Assembly (NCBI GenBank): GCA_027488055.1 | Contig: JAIYCK010000112.1 | Location: 1-13,626, forward strand | Length of the DNA stretch: 13,626 nucleotides | Reading direction: 5' to 3' | From: Flavobacteriales bacterium | GTDB lineage: Bacteria; Bacteroidota; Bacteroidia; Flavobacteriales_D; Sanyastnellaceae | Shown here: positions 7,357 to 13,626 of the stretch, piece after piece | How positions within the stretch are numbered: the stretch's first letter is position 1 | Layout of the letters: every line of letters starts with the position of its first letter | Notes under the pieces: generated by a model | What the model saw: the letters and a program-made list of their open reading frames with translations, nothing else | Databases searched by the model: none | Told to the model about the DNA's origin: nothing | Program-made: the position numbers and the translations under genes

Positions 7357-7958
7357 GAACAGGGGCAATCGTATGCTTTTGCTTGCTCAGTTTTGCAATA
7401 CATGGTCAAAAAGAATTCAGTGGCGGCCTCGTGGCAGGGCCAGTGACCACGCAAATCAGTGGTGACGGCCTTGGTGGTTGGGACAAATATGGGTTTTGTG
7501 GAGGCGCTTGGGTGCGAATGCCTTTGAGCGAAAAATCAGGACTTCTGCTCAGCATGACCTATTTCAACAAAGGCAGTATGCGCGTTGATACGCTTACCCG
7601 CACGAGTTATGGTTTTGTGTTGGACTACGTTGAAGTTCCCATTCTTTTCGATCGCAAAACAGACCTAGCCAATTCCAAAATACGCTGGCAATTTGGACCA
7701 TCGATTGGATACCTCATTCGTCAAAAAATAAAGTCCAACGGTAATTTCTACGAGCCAATTCCAGCGTTCTCTCGCTTGGATTTCGGCATTGCAGGAGGAT
7801 TTGCATATGACTTCACCGCCAAATATCAATTGGCCTTTCGGTCATCAACATCGATACTTCCCACACGACCAGCGCCTACCAACCCGGTTGCAAATAGTTA
7901 TTATCTCAAAGGCAACTACAACCAAACGCTCCAACTTCTTTTCTCTGTGCGGCTTTGA
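7353..7958 (+). CDS. Small outer-membrane beta-barrel protein (PorT-like)
   Basis: This 201-residue protein starts in a four-base overlap (ATGA) with the lipoprotein gene, indicating translational coupling. The signal peptide (about 1-18, ending IHG-Q) is followed by glycine-rich and aromatic beta strands: GGLVAGPVTTQISGDGLGG, LLLSMTYFNKGS, YVEVPILFDR, RWQFGPSIGYLI, LDFGIAGGFAYDF, and a final LQLLFSVRL. The strand spacing and the YVEVPIL / GPSIGYL pattern are typical of the eight-stranded PorT-like outer-membrane barrels of Bacteroidota. One cysteine, C49, is left in the mature protein. It probably forms a small barrel in the outer membrane. Its function is unknown, though the operon position suggests it serves the same process as DUF6029 and the Omp28 lipoprotein. 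PorT itself is a T9SS component, but I do not claim this protein is PorT. Confidence 0.82.
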   Translation: MRTGAIVCFCLLSFAIHGQKEFSGGLVAGPVTTQISGDGLGGWDKYGFCGGAWVRMPLSEKSGLLLSMTYFNKGSMRVDTLTRTSYGFVLDYVEVPILFDRKTDLANSKIRWQFGPSIGYLIRQKIKSNGNFYEPIPAFSRLDFGIAGGFAYDFTAKYQLAFRSSTSILPTRPAPTNPVANSYYLKGNYNQTLQLLFSVRL

Positions 7959-7977
7959 GTGAGCTGAAAGACCATGA

Positions 7978-8772
7978 TCATTCGCTTGTGCCAAGATGAA
8001 TGGAAAGCGAGAACACAGCCAACATAAAAAAGGTGCCCAAAGGATGCACAGTATGAGCTCGAATGTAGTAGTTATTCGCTCTATTCTCTGGAGCGTAGAC
8101 TCTATTGGGCTGTTTCATGATCCACTTTCGCTTGGCACTCACATAGAAAGTATGATCCATGGTACGCAGCGTATCCTCTTTACCTAAGAAGTATCCTATG
8201 CCGTGCGCGCCTCGCGCAGGACTATTTACTTCTTCGAACAACACGCTCTCACCATAGGTTTCTTCACAGTTCAAATCCTTTCGCAGGTAAGGATGCAAAA
8301 CAAACTTCGTAAACACTAACATACTGTCTTTTGGCAATGAAATAAAACGGGAACAAGTTTCTTGATCTAAGGATGTGTTGGTCCAATTCTCATCGCTACG
8401 TGCCGCGCAAAACCCATAATACACGGGGAATTCCGCAGTGTCAGACACATAGCCGATCAACGAAGAATCGATGGCGAGAAAACATTGAAACAAATCGATG
8501 TGCAATGTGCTGTCGCTGGTATTTTCCACTCCAATTTTCAGCCGCCCTTGCTCTCCCCAGCTCCAATGACGCATGCTCACCTGCTCCGTATTCAATTCGC
8601 TTGGCGCATAATCCTCTCCGGTGCGTTGCCATTTGGTTTCAATCACGCGATATTGGGAAACCATACAAGCTTGAAAGAGCATCGAAACACACACCAATTT
8701 CACCACCCATGAAGTGCGATGATTTGAACAAAATGTCCAAACAAACATGGTGATAATACTCGAGAATCGCAT
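7978..8772 (-). CDS. Putative lipoprotein of unknown function
   Basis: I do not recognise this 264-residue protein. The N-terminal region has a hydrophobic stretch ending in a lipobox-like LFQAC (C36), preceded by K25. Translation could start at 8772 or at an in-frame ATG at 8748, which gives a more usual 28-residue signal peptide and lies in AT-rich sequence. The mature part has beta-rich segments (GRLKIGVENTSDSTLHIDL, MLVFTKFVLHPYL), a basic patch (SAKRKWIMK, 212-220), and four further cysteines (97, 122, 140, 169). Residues 244-261 (PLGTFFMLAVFSLSIHLG) are hydrophobic and could be a second membrane segment. It converges on the operon at 4812-7958 with only 19 bases between stop codons, and is divergent from the malic enzyme gene. 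No terminator is visible in the short gap. Confidence 0.7.
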   Translation of the reverse strand: MRFSSIITMFVWTFCSNHRTSWVVKLVCVSMLFQACMVSQYRVIETKWQRTGEDYAPSELNTEQVSMRHWSWGEQGRLKIGVENTSDSTLHIDLFQCFLAIDSSLIGYVSDTAEFPVYYGFCAARSDENWTNTSLDQETCSRFISLPKDSMLVFTKFVLHPYLRKDLNCEETYGESVLFEEVNSPARGAHGIGYFLGKEDTLRTMDHTFYVSAKRKWIMKQPNRVYAPENRANNYYIRAHTVHPLGTFFMLAVFSLSIHLGTSE

Positions 8773-8794
8773 GAGCTGAGGGCCAATTTAAGCC

Positions 8795-8802
8795 TATTTT
8801 CG
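8795..8802 (+). promoter_or_regulatory. Weak -7-like element before the malic enzyme gene
   Basis: TATTTTCG differs from TAnnTTTG at one position and lies 26 bases before the start codon at 8829. On the opposite strand, TAAATTGG (8783-8790) is a similar one-mismatch candidate for the divergent gene. Neither has a TTG at the proper distance, so both are tentative. The 56-base divergent gap must nonetheless hold promoters for both genes. Confidence 0.2.
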
Positions 8803-8828
8803 CGTACTGATTGAGAGAATAAGCCAGT

Positions 8829-11096
8829 ATGAAACAAATTCGCAAACAAGAAGCATTGGATTACCACGAGCAAGGTCGAAAAGGCAAGCTAGAAATAATC
8901 CCAACCAAACCCCACAGTTCACAACGGGATCTGGCCCTTGCATATTCCCCAGGGGTTGCAGAACCCGTGCTCGCCATTCACGCCAATCCAGAAGATGTAT
9001 ATCGATACACTGGCAAAGGCAACTTGGTAGCGATCATTTCCAATGGCACCGCCATCCTTGGTTTGGGCAACTTGGGGCCTGAGGCAAGCAAACCTGTCAT
9101 GGAAGGAAAAGGAATGCTTTTCAAAATATTTGCGGATATCGACGGCATGGACATCGAGGTGAAAGCCACCGATGTAGATGAATTTGTCAACACGGTCATC
9201 AATATTTCTCCCACTTTTGGTGGAATCAACTTAGAAGATATCAAAGCGCCAGAAGCATTTGAGATAGAAGAAAAATTAAAGGCCGCTTTGGACATTCCCA
9301 TTATGCATGATGACCAGCATGGAACGGCCATCATCAGTTCTGCGGCCTTATTGAATGCCTTGGAATTGGCGCATAAAAAAATAGACGAGGTTCGGATGGT
9401 CGTGAGTGGCGCAGGTGCCGCGGCACTCTCATGTGTGGCTCTCATGATAAAACTCGGAGTGGATCCCCAAAAAGTCATGATGTTCGACTCCAAAGGGTTG
9501 ATTCATCAAGATCGTGAAGACATCGATCATCGCAAGCGCAAATTTGCACATGAATCGAATCAAGATATGCTTTTGGATCAAGCATTGGTAGGTGCAGATG
9601 TATTTCTTGGATTGTCACAGGCCAATATCGTGACTGAAAAAATGTTGCAAAGCATGGCTGCACATCCCATCGTATTTGCCATGGCCAATCCAGATCCTGA
9701 AATAGCGTATGATTTGGCGATCCATTCGCGAGAAGATATTATCATGGCAACGGGCCGCAGTGATCACCCCAATCAGGTCAACAACGTACTTGGTTTTCCC
9801 TTCATTTTTAGAGGAGCATTGGATGTGCGCGCAAGTTGCATCAATGATGAGATGAAATTGGCTGCCGTTAAGGCGCTTGCTGATTTGGCGAAACTACCCG
9901 TTCCGGAAGAAGTGATTGAGGCATACGATGTAAAATCGTTGAGCTTCGGAAGAGACTATATCATTCCCAAACCACTCGATCCACGATTGATAAGCGTGGT
10001 GAGCAGCGCGGTGGCCAAGGCCGCGATCGACAGCGGTGTGGCGCGCATCAAAATAGAAAATTGGGACACTTACGCGGCTGAATTACAAAAACGCATGGGC
10101 CGCGACAACGTGCTCACTCGCAGTATTGCTGAGCGTGCGCGCAAGCAACCCAAACACGTTGTTTTTGCGGAAGGAGATAATTATAAAGTCTTGAAAGCCG
10201 CGCAGCAGGCCAAAGATGAAGGCATCGCCTTCCCTATTCTCTTGGGTGATGAATGCAAGATCAGAAGCATGATCGATGGAACTGATATTGAATTAGATGA
10301 CATGCAGATCATTGATCCCCGCGATGATAAGTGGCTTAAAACGCGTGAGGAATTTGGCTTGCAATTGTACAAAAAACGCATGCGCAAAGGCTTTACAGAA
10401 CTAGAGGCTGTGCGTGCCATGCGCGAGCGAAATTTCTTTGGTGCCATGATGGTGGAATCGGGCAAAGCGGATGCGATGATCAGCGGTATGACTCGAAATT
10501 ACAGCAAGGTTATACGTCCAGGTTTACAGATCATTGGACCTGCTCCAGGAGTGAAAAAAGTATGCGGCATGTACATTGTCGAAACGAAACAAGGACCCTT
10601 GTTCATAGCCGATACAACCGTCAACGTCAATCCAACCGCCGAAGACCTTGTCGAAATAACATTGCGTGTCGCCGAGGCCTTGTCAAAAATGAAAATCATT
10701 CCACGCATCGCTTTGTTGAGTTATTCCAATTTTGGTTCTGCCAGTGGTGACGACCCCGAAAAAGTGGCCAAGGCTGCTGCCATTCTACACCGCGAATATC
10801 CGGATCTGATCGTAGACGGTGACATCCAAGCCAACTTCGCCTTGAACAGTGAGATGCTCAAAGAGAATTTTCCCTTCAGTCGCTTGAACGGTCAAAAAGT
10901 GAATACGCTGATATTCCCAAATTTGAGCGCTGGCAACATAGCTTATAAACTACTGCAAGAAATTGGAGGGTTGGAGGTGACAGGCCCCGTATTGCTGGGC
11001 ATGCGCAAGTCCTATCATATTCTTCAAATGGGTTGTTCGGTTAGAGAAATATTGAACATGATTCGTATTGCGGTAGTCGATGCGCAGATGAAGTAA
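8829..11096 (+). CDS. maeB: NADP-dependent malic enzyme with phosphotransacetylase-like C-terminal domain
   Basis: This 755-residue enzyme catalyses oxidative decarboxylation of malate to pyruvate with NADP reduction. It supplies NADPH and pyruvate in the cytoplasm. The malic N-terminal domain (about 15-150) shows DLALAYSPGVAEP with the catalytic tyrosine Y39, the lysine region MEGKGMLFK (K94), and metal ligands in NLEDIKAPE (E136, D137). The linking motif MHDDQHGTAIIS spans 159-170. The NAD(P)-binding domain (about 165-420) has the glycine-rich VVSGAGAAALSC (191-202) and FAMANPDPE. From about 430 to the end is a phosphotransacetylase-like domain (VVFAEGDNYKVLKAA; MISGMTRNYSKVIRPGLQII; SYSNFGSASGDD). 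In MaeB-type enzymes this domain usually acts in regulation by acetyl-CoA rather than catalysis. Length and domain order are typical. The gene stands alone, divergent from the unknown lipoprotein gene. Confidence 0.97.
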   Translation: MKQIRKQEALDYHEQGRKGKLEIIPTKPHSSQRDLALAYSPGVAEPVLAIHANPEDVYRYTGKGNLVAIISNGTAILGLGNLGPEASKPVMEGKGMLFKIFADIDGMDIEVKATDVDEFVNTVINISPTFGGINLEDIKAPEAFEIEEKLKAALDIPIMHDDQHGTAIISSAALLNALELAHKKIDEVRMVVSGAGAAALSCVALMIKLGVDPQKVMMFDSKGLIHQDREDIDHRKRKFAHESNQDMLLDQALVGADVFLGLSQANIVTEKMLQSMAAHPIVFAMANPDPEIAYDLAIHSREDIIMATGRSDHPNQVNNVLGFPFIFRGALDVRASCINDEMKLAAVKALADLAKLPVPEEVIEAYDVKSLSFGRDYIIPKPLDPRLISVVSSAVAKAAIDSGVARIKIENWDTYAAELQKRMGRDNVLTRSIAERARKQPKHVVFAEGDNYKVLKAAQQAKDEGIAFPILLGDECKIRSMIDGTDIELDDMQIIDPRDDKWLKTREEFGLQLYKKRMRKGFTELEAVRAMRERNFFGAMMVESGKADAMISGMTRNYSKVIRPGLQIIGPAPGVKKVCGMYIVETKQGPLFIADTTVNVNPTAEDLVEITLRVAEALSKMKIIPRIALLSYSNFGSASGDDPEKVAKAAAILHREYPDLIVDGDIQANFALNSEMLKENFPFSRLNGQKVNTLIFPNLSAGNIAYKLLQEIGGLEVTGPVLLGMRKSYHILQMGCSVREILNMIRIAVVDAQMK

Positions 11097-11190
11097 TCCT
11101 TCAGCTTAAATTTCGTCTCCCATCAAAGGCACTCGTTGATTTCTTGTTGGATCCAATTCCATCTTGGTTTGATCACTCCTATGTAAAATC

Positions 11191-11210
11191 ACAGCATATG
11201 ATCATGCTGT
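11191..11210. repeat. Short inverted repeat
   Basis: Arms ACAGCAT and ATGCTGT flank the six-base spacer ATGATC. The repeat lies 94 bases after the malic enzyme stop codon. Lack of a following T-run argues against a rho-independent terminator; a protein-binding site or simple mRNA end structure is possible. Confidence 0.35.
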
Positions 11211-11383
11211 TGGTGCATTCATTTAAGCAGCAGAGCCTGCATGGGTAGGTTATGTTTTTCCTGTCCAAAAAAGCCATTTATTCTCCGCAAATGAACCAAT
11301 CTGAAATTAGACCAATCAACAATATTTACCATCCAATTGAGATTTTTTTACGCCGAAATGAAAAAATTAATCGTTTAATAGCA

Positions 11384-11411
11384 TTGAATCTCAAAAAAAT
11401 ACCTATGTTTG
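11384..11411 (+). promoter_or_regulatory. Bacteroidota-type promoter for the 11467 unit
   Basis: TTG (11384-11386), a 17-base spacer, and TATGTTTG (11404-11411) match the known flavobacterial promoter form TTG-N(17-23)-TAnnTTTG exactly. Transcription would begin at about 11416-11420, giving a leader of roughly 50 bases before the start codon at 11467. This is the only candidate in the window with both boxes at correct spacing. Confidence 0.7.
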
Positions 11412-11466
11412 TATACCGTTTTGAAAACACGGACTAAAGCCTACTAAATATCTATATAAAAAAACA

Positions 11467-11973
11467 ATGAGCAGTTTCATCTCCACCCTCTTGCGCAGTC
11501 ATGTGCTGCGTAATCAAAACATCCGTTGGATAGCCTTGTCCATCGTCTCACTACTTACAAACGCAGCACTGGCCCAAAGCCATCAGAACCTCGCGTCCGT
11601 CATCGCAAGTGGAAATGAAGCGTTGTCGGAGGCTGTTTATGGCCTGCATGCAACCGCCTATGTCAATGGCAGCGGCATTCAAGTGGCCGGTGAAGGTGAA
11701 GCTACCACACTGGATTTAACTGCCTTTAACTTCGGAGCAGTCAACTTCTCGGATTCAGCTCTGAATACTGTAAACACGGTCATTCTGCGCTTTGAAAATG
11801 CTTCTCAAGCTGCTTTAGCCATCGATGGTGGTTCGCTCAGTGCCTTGGAAAATCTGTCGAACGTGGTTCTGCTATTCACCTATGATCTATCAGTGGCAGA
11901 AGCATCATCGCTACCAATGAGCAGCCTTCCTGCAGGAGTTACCTCTTACTACTCCATTTCCATTCCCGAATAA
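11467..11973 (+). CDS. Small secreted protein of unknown function
   Basis: I do not recognise a family for this 168-residue protein. It has an unusually long N-terminal leader: about 20 polar and basic residues (with R10, R15, R20) precede the hydrophobic core WIALSIVSLLTNAALAQ, with cleavage near ALA-Q at 36-37. The mature protein of about 132 residues has no cysteine and is rich in alanine, serine, leucine and asparagine. Repeated L-x-x-L-x-N/V patterns such as LDLTAFNFGAVNF, LENLSNVVLLF and ASSLPMSSLPAG suggest a small beta or leucine-rich fold. No lipobox or T9SS tail is present, so it is probably periplasmic or released. A promoter lies upstream, and the large surface-protein gene starts 35 bases downstream without a terminator, so the two are probably co-transcribed. 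Confidence 0.8.
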   Translation: MSSFISTLLRSHVLRNQNIRWIALSIVSLLTNAALAQSHQNLASVIASGNEALSEAVYGLHATAYVNGSGIQVAGEGEATTLDLTAFNFGAVNFSDSALNTVNTVILRFENASQAALAIDGGSLSALENLSNVVLLFTYDLSVAEASSLPMSSLPAGVTSYYSISIPE

Positions 11974-12008
11974 TCATCACTATCTCTATCCTATTCTTCA
12001 TTAAAACA

Positions 12009-13626
12009 ATGAAAAAGACTATACAATTCACACAACGCGTGCTCGCTGTTAGCATGATTTTGCTGAGCGCGATTGCAATGCAAGCGCAAGTTCGCGTGCC
12101 ATTTACGCAACGTACATCTGCGTTCACACCTACACAAACCATCTATAGCATCAATGGTGATTTCACCATGGTTGGAAATACCAATATGACGCTTCAGAAC
12201 TATTCAAATTCAGGCTTGAATAGTAACCAAAATATGATCAAAGTGGATACCGATGGAATTTCAACGACCAACAATTCGTCATCTTCGACACTCACTTTTT
12301 CAAACGAGAACGGAGCGAATCCTGCGTGCAGTGAAATCCTATTTGCTGGCTTGTATTGGACAGCTCGCACAGATGGAACGCCAACAGAAGCCCAAAAGCG
12401 CGCTATTAAATTCCGTGGCCCAGGTGAATCAGCCTATACGACCTACAATGCCAGTAGTGGCAATATTCGTTACCCCGGTGACGACAATATGTATGTGGGT
12501 TTTGTTGAAGTGACCGAAAAAGTAAGAGACCGCGGTGTGGGGGAATATTGGGTTGCCGACATGGCCCTAACCACAGGCAATGGTGGATCAGCTGGCTACT
12601 ATGGTGGTTGGGGTATGGTTGTGGTTTATCAAAACGCTCTGATGAAGAAGCGTGATGTGACCATTTTCGATGGTTATGCCTATGTGGTTGGCGGAACTGC
12701 TCAATGGGAACTTCCCGTGTCAGGATTTAACTCAGCCTTAGCAGGCGCAGTAACCACAAAGTTGGGAATGATGGCAGGTGAAGGTGATGTGACAATCACA
12801 GGTGACAAATTTGAAATTCAAAAACTGAATACATCAAACTACGAGTTGTTGAATCATGGCGGAAACACAAACTCAAATTTCTTTAATAGCTCCATTTTCA
12901 CAGGTGGCAATGCACGAAATCCCAATTTAGCAAATAACACTGGAATGGACATTTCTTTGTTTACGTTTCCGAACCCCTCAAACAGTGTGATTGGCAACGG
13001 TCAATCCAGCACCAAGTTCCGCTATAGCTCCACAGGAGACACCTATATTATTTATTCCATATGCATGGCAGTAGATGCATATGAGCCTGAAATCGAAGGA
13101 TTCCTTTCCACCTTATCGGTAAATGGAACCCCAGCCACATCCTCTGACCTAACCGTTGTTCCAGGTGATCAAATTCAATATAAAGTCCAAATCCGAAACA
13201 AAGGAAATGAACCAGTGAATAACGTTCGTGTGGAAATACCTTTGCCATACGCGGCCGTCACTTATCAAGGTAGCACAAGCACTGCATTCGCACCCGCCAG
13301 CACGTCTGCAACTCCTTACGTCAACAGCACACTGGGAGCAAACGGCACATTGATTTGGGATTTTGGCACCTTGCCTGTACCAGCCAACCCTAACCAAGTA
13401 TTGGGTGAAATCATTTTCACATTGCAGGTGAGCGAAGACTGCGAATTATATCGCAATTTCAATTGTTCCGCACCGCAAGTCGATATCGACGGAAATATCT
13501 CAGGTGTAGGAGCAAATACGAACATTACCGTAAACGACCAACCTTTCTACGTTGGCTTCTCAGAGGCCGATGGCTGTTCAACAGTTCCTGTAACAGGACC
13601 CTTTGAAATCGCGATCAACTCAACGG
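12009..13626 (+). CDS. Large DUF11-like surface protein, 3' end beyond the window
   Basis: The frame starting at ATG 12009 stays open to the last base (539 complete codons), so the gene is truncated by the window edge. The signal peptide is MKKTIQFTQRVLAVSMILL followed by SAIAMQA-Q. The N-terminal module (about 28-355) carries EILFAGLYWTART (109-121), a region ending MYVGFVEVTEKVRDRG, and GGWGMVVVYQN (199-209). This pattern is known from large beta-rich surface proteins of Bacteroidota and Actinobacteria. A DUF11-like repeat follows (about 360-475): PGDQIQYKVQIRNKGNEPV, a proline-rich strand, and LIWDFGTLP. Such proteins usually continue with more repeats and end in a T9SS or gliding-type sorting domain, which cannot be seen here. 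The likely role is as an adhesin or structural protein on the cell surface. It is probably co-transcribed with the small secreted gene upstream. Confidence 0.9.
   Translation, partial: MKKTIQFTQRVLAVSMILLSAIAMQAQVRVPFTQRTSAFTPTQTIYSINGDFTMVGNTNMTLQNYSNSGLNSNQNMIKVDTDGISTTNNSSSSTLTFSNENGANPACSEILFAGLYWTARTDGTPTEAQKRAIKFRGPGESAYTTYNASSGNIRYPGDDNMYVGFVEVTEKVRDRGVGEYWVADMALTTGNGGSAGYYGGWGMVVVYQNALMKKRDVTIFDGYAYVVGGTAQWELPVSGFNSALAGAVTTKLGMMAGEGDVTITGDKFEIQKLNTSNYELLNHGGNTNSNFFNSSIFTGGNARNPNLANNTGMDISLFTFPNPSNSVIGNGQSSTKFRYSSTGDTYIIYSICMAVDAYEPEIEGFLSTLSVNGTPATSSDLTVVPGDQIQYKVQIRNKGNEPVNNVRVEIPLPYAAVTYQGSTSTAFAPASTSATPYVNSTLGANGTLIWDFGTLPVPANPNQVLGEIIFTLQVSEDCELYRNFNCSAPQVDIDGNISGVGANTNITVNDQPFYVGFSEADGCSTVPVTGPFEIAINST

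Larger units (their letters stand above)
11097..11466. other. AT-rich intergenic region with promoter
   Basis: These 370 bases contain no gene I would support. A 61-codon open frame at 11252-11437 was judged spurious because it has AT-driven composition, no signal or domain, and overlaps the promoter at 11384-11411. No clear terminator for the malic enzyme gene was found; the best structure is a seven-base-pair hairpin at 11191-11210 without a T-run. Confidence 0.65.

Noticed and set aside
8373..8753. Plus-strand frame of 126 codons opposite the putative lipoprotein
   Set aside because: It is a shadow of the minus-strand gene: no start context, low-complexity and basic composition, and no domain. 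The minus-strand frame is longer, with a signal peptide.
8978..9493. Minus-strand frame of 171 codons inside the malic enzyme gene
   Set aside because: The malic enzyme frame is certain from conserved motifs across this stretch; the opposite frame is Ser/Met/Ala-rich antisense translation.
11252..11437. Open frame of 61 codons between the malic enzyme and small secreted protein genes
   Set aside because: The composition is AT-driven, there is no signal peptide or motif, and it overlaps the best promoter in the window.
1..13626. CRISPR arrays, tRNA or rRNA genes, insertion sequences, phage or defence genes
   Set aside because: Reading both strands showed no tandem spaced repeats, no cloverleaf tRNA, no transposase or integrase motifs, and no restriction, toxin or nuclease defence domains; the helicase belongs to the RecD-like housekeeping type.

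Overview
The window looks like a chromosomal segment of a Bacteroidota bacterium, most likely a marine or freshwater member of the Flavobacteriales. Two proteins end in type IX secretion (T9SS) type A sorting domains. There are several signal peptides ending in A-Q, a DUF6029 barrel, an Omp28-type lipoprotein, a promoter of the Bacteroidota form (TTG, 17 bases, TAnnTTTG), and genes without clear Shine-Dalgarno sites, as is usual in this phylum. There is no tRNA, rRNA, CRISPR array, insertion sequence or prophage.

Layout. (1) 93-1550, plus strand: a RecD-like superfamily 1 helicase. It converges on (2) 1606-2337, minus strand, a small T9SS-secreted protein; a perfect 12-bp hairpin terminator lies between them. 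(3) A 306-bp AT-rich divergent intergenic region. (4) 2644-4110: a T9SS-exported protein with an N-terminal thioredoxin domain. Its codon use suggests strong expression, and it is followed by a strong terminator. (5) 4200-4697: a periplasmic TlpA-type thiol-disulfide oxidoreductase with its own terminator. (6) 4812-7958: a tight three-gene operon of DUF6029 outer-membrane barrel, Omp28-related thioredoxin-fold lipoprotein and small PorT-like barrel. (7) 7978-8772, minus strand: an unrecognised putative lipoprotein. (8) 8829-11096: NADP-dependent malic enzyme of the MaeB type with a C-terminal phosphotransacetylase-like domain. (9) A 370-bp intergenic region holding the best promoter in the window. 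(10) 11467 to the end: a two-gene unit of a small secreted protein and a large surface protein with a DUF11-like repeat. The second gene is still open at the right edge.

How the genes may work together. Most of the window encodes cell-envelope proteins. Between 2644 and 7958, three separate thioredoxin-fold proteins with C-x-x-C sites are predicted for three places: cell surface (CGPC), periplasm (CAPC) and outer-membrane lipoprotein (CGNC). They sit beside an outer-membrane barrel whose only two cysteines form a C-x4-C pair near its C terminus. This suggests, but does not prove, a thiol-redox module spanning the outer membrane. The helicase and malic enzyme are housekeeping genes with no visible link to it.
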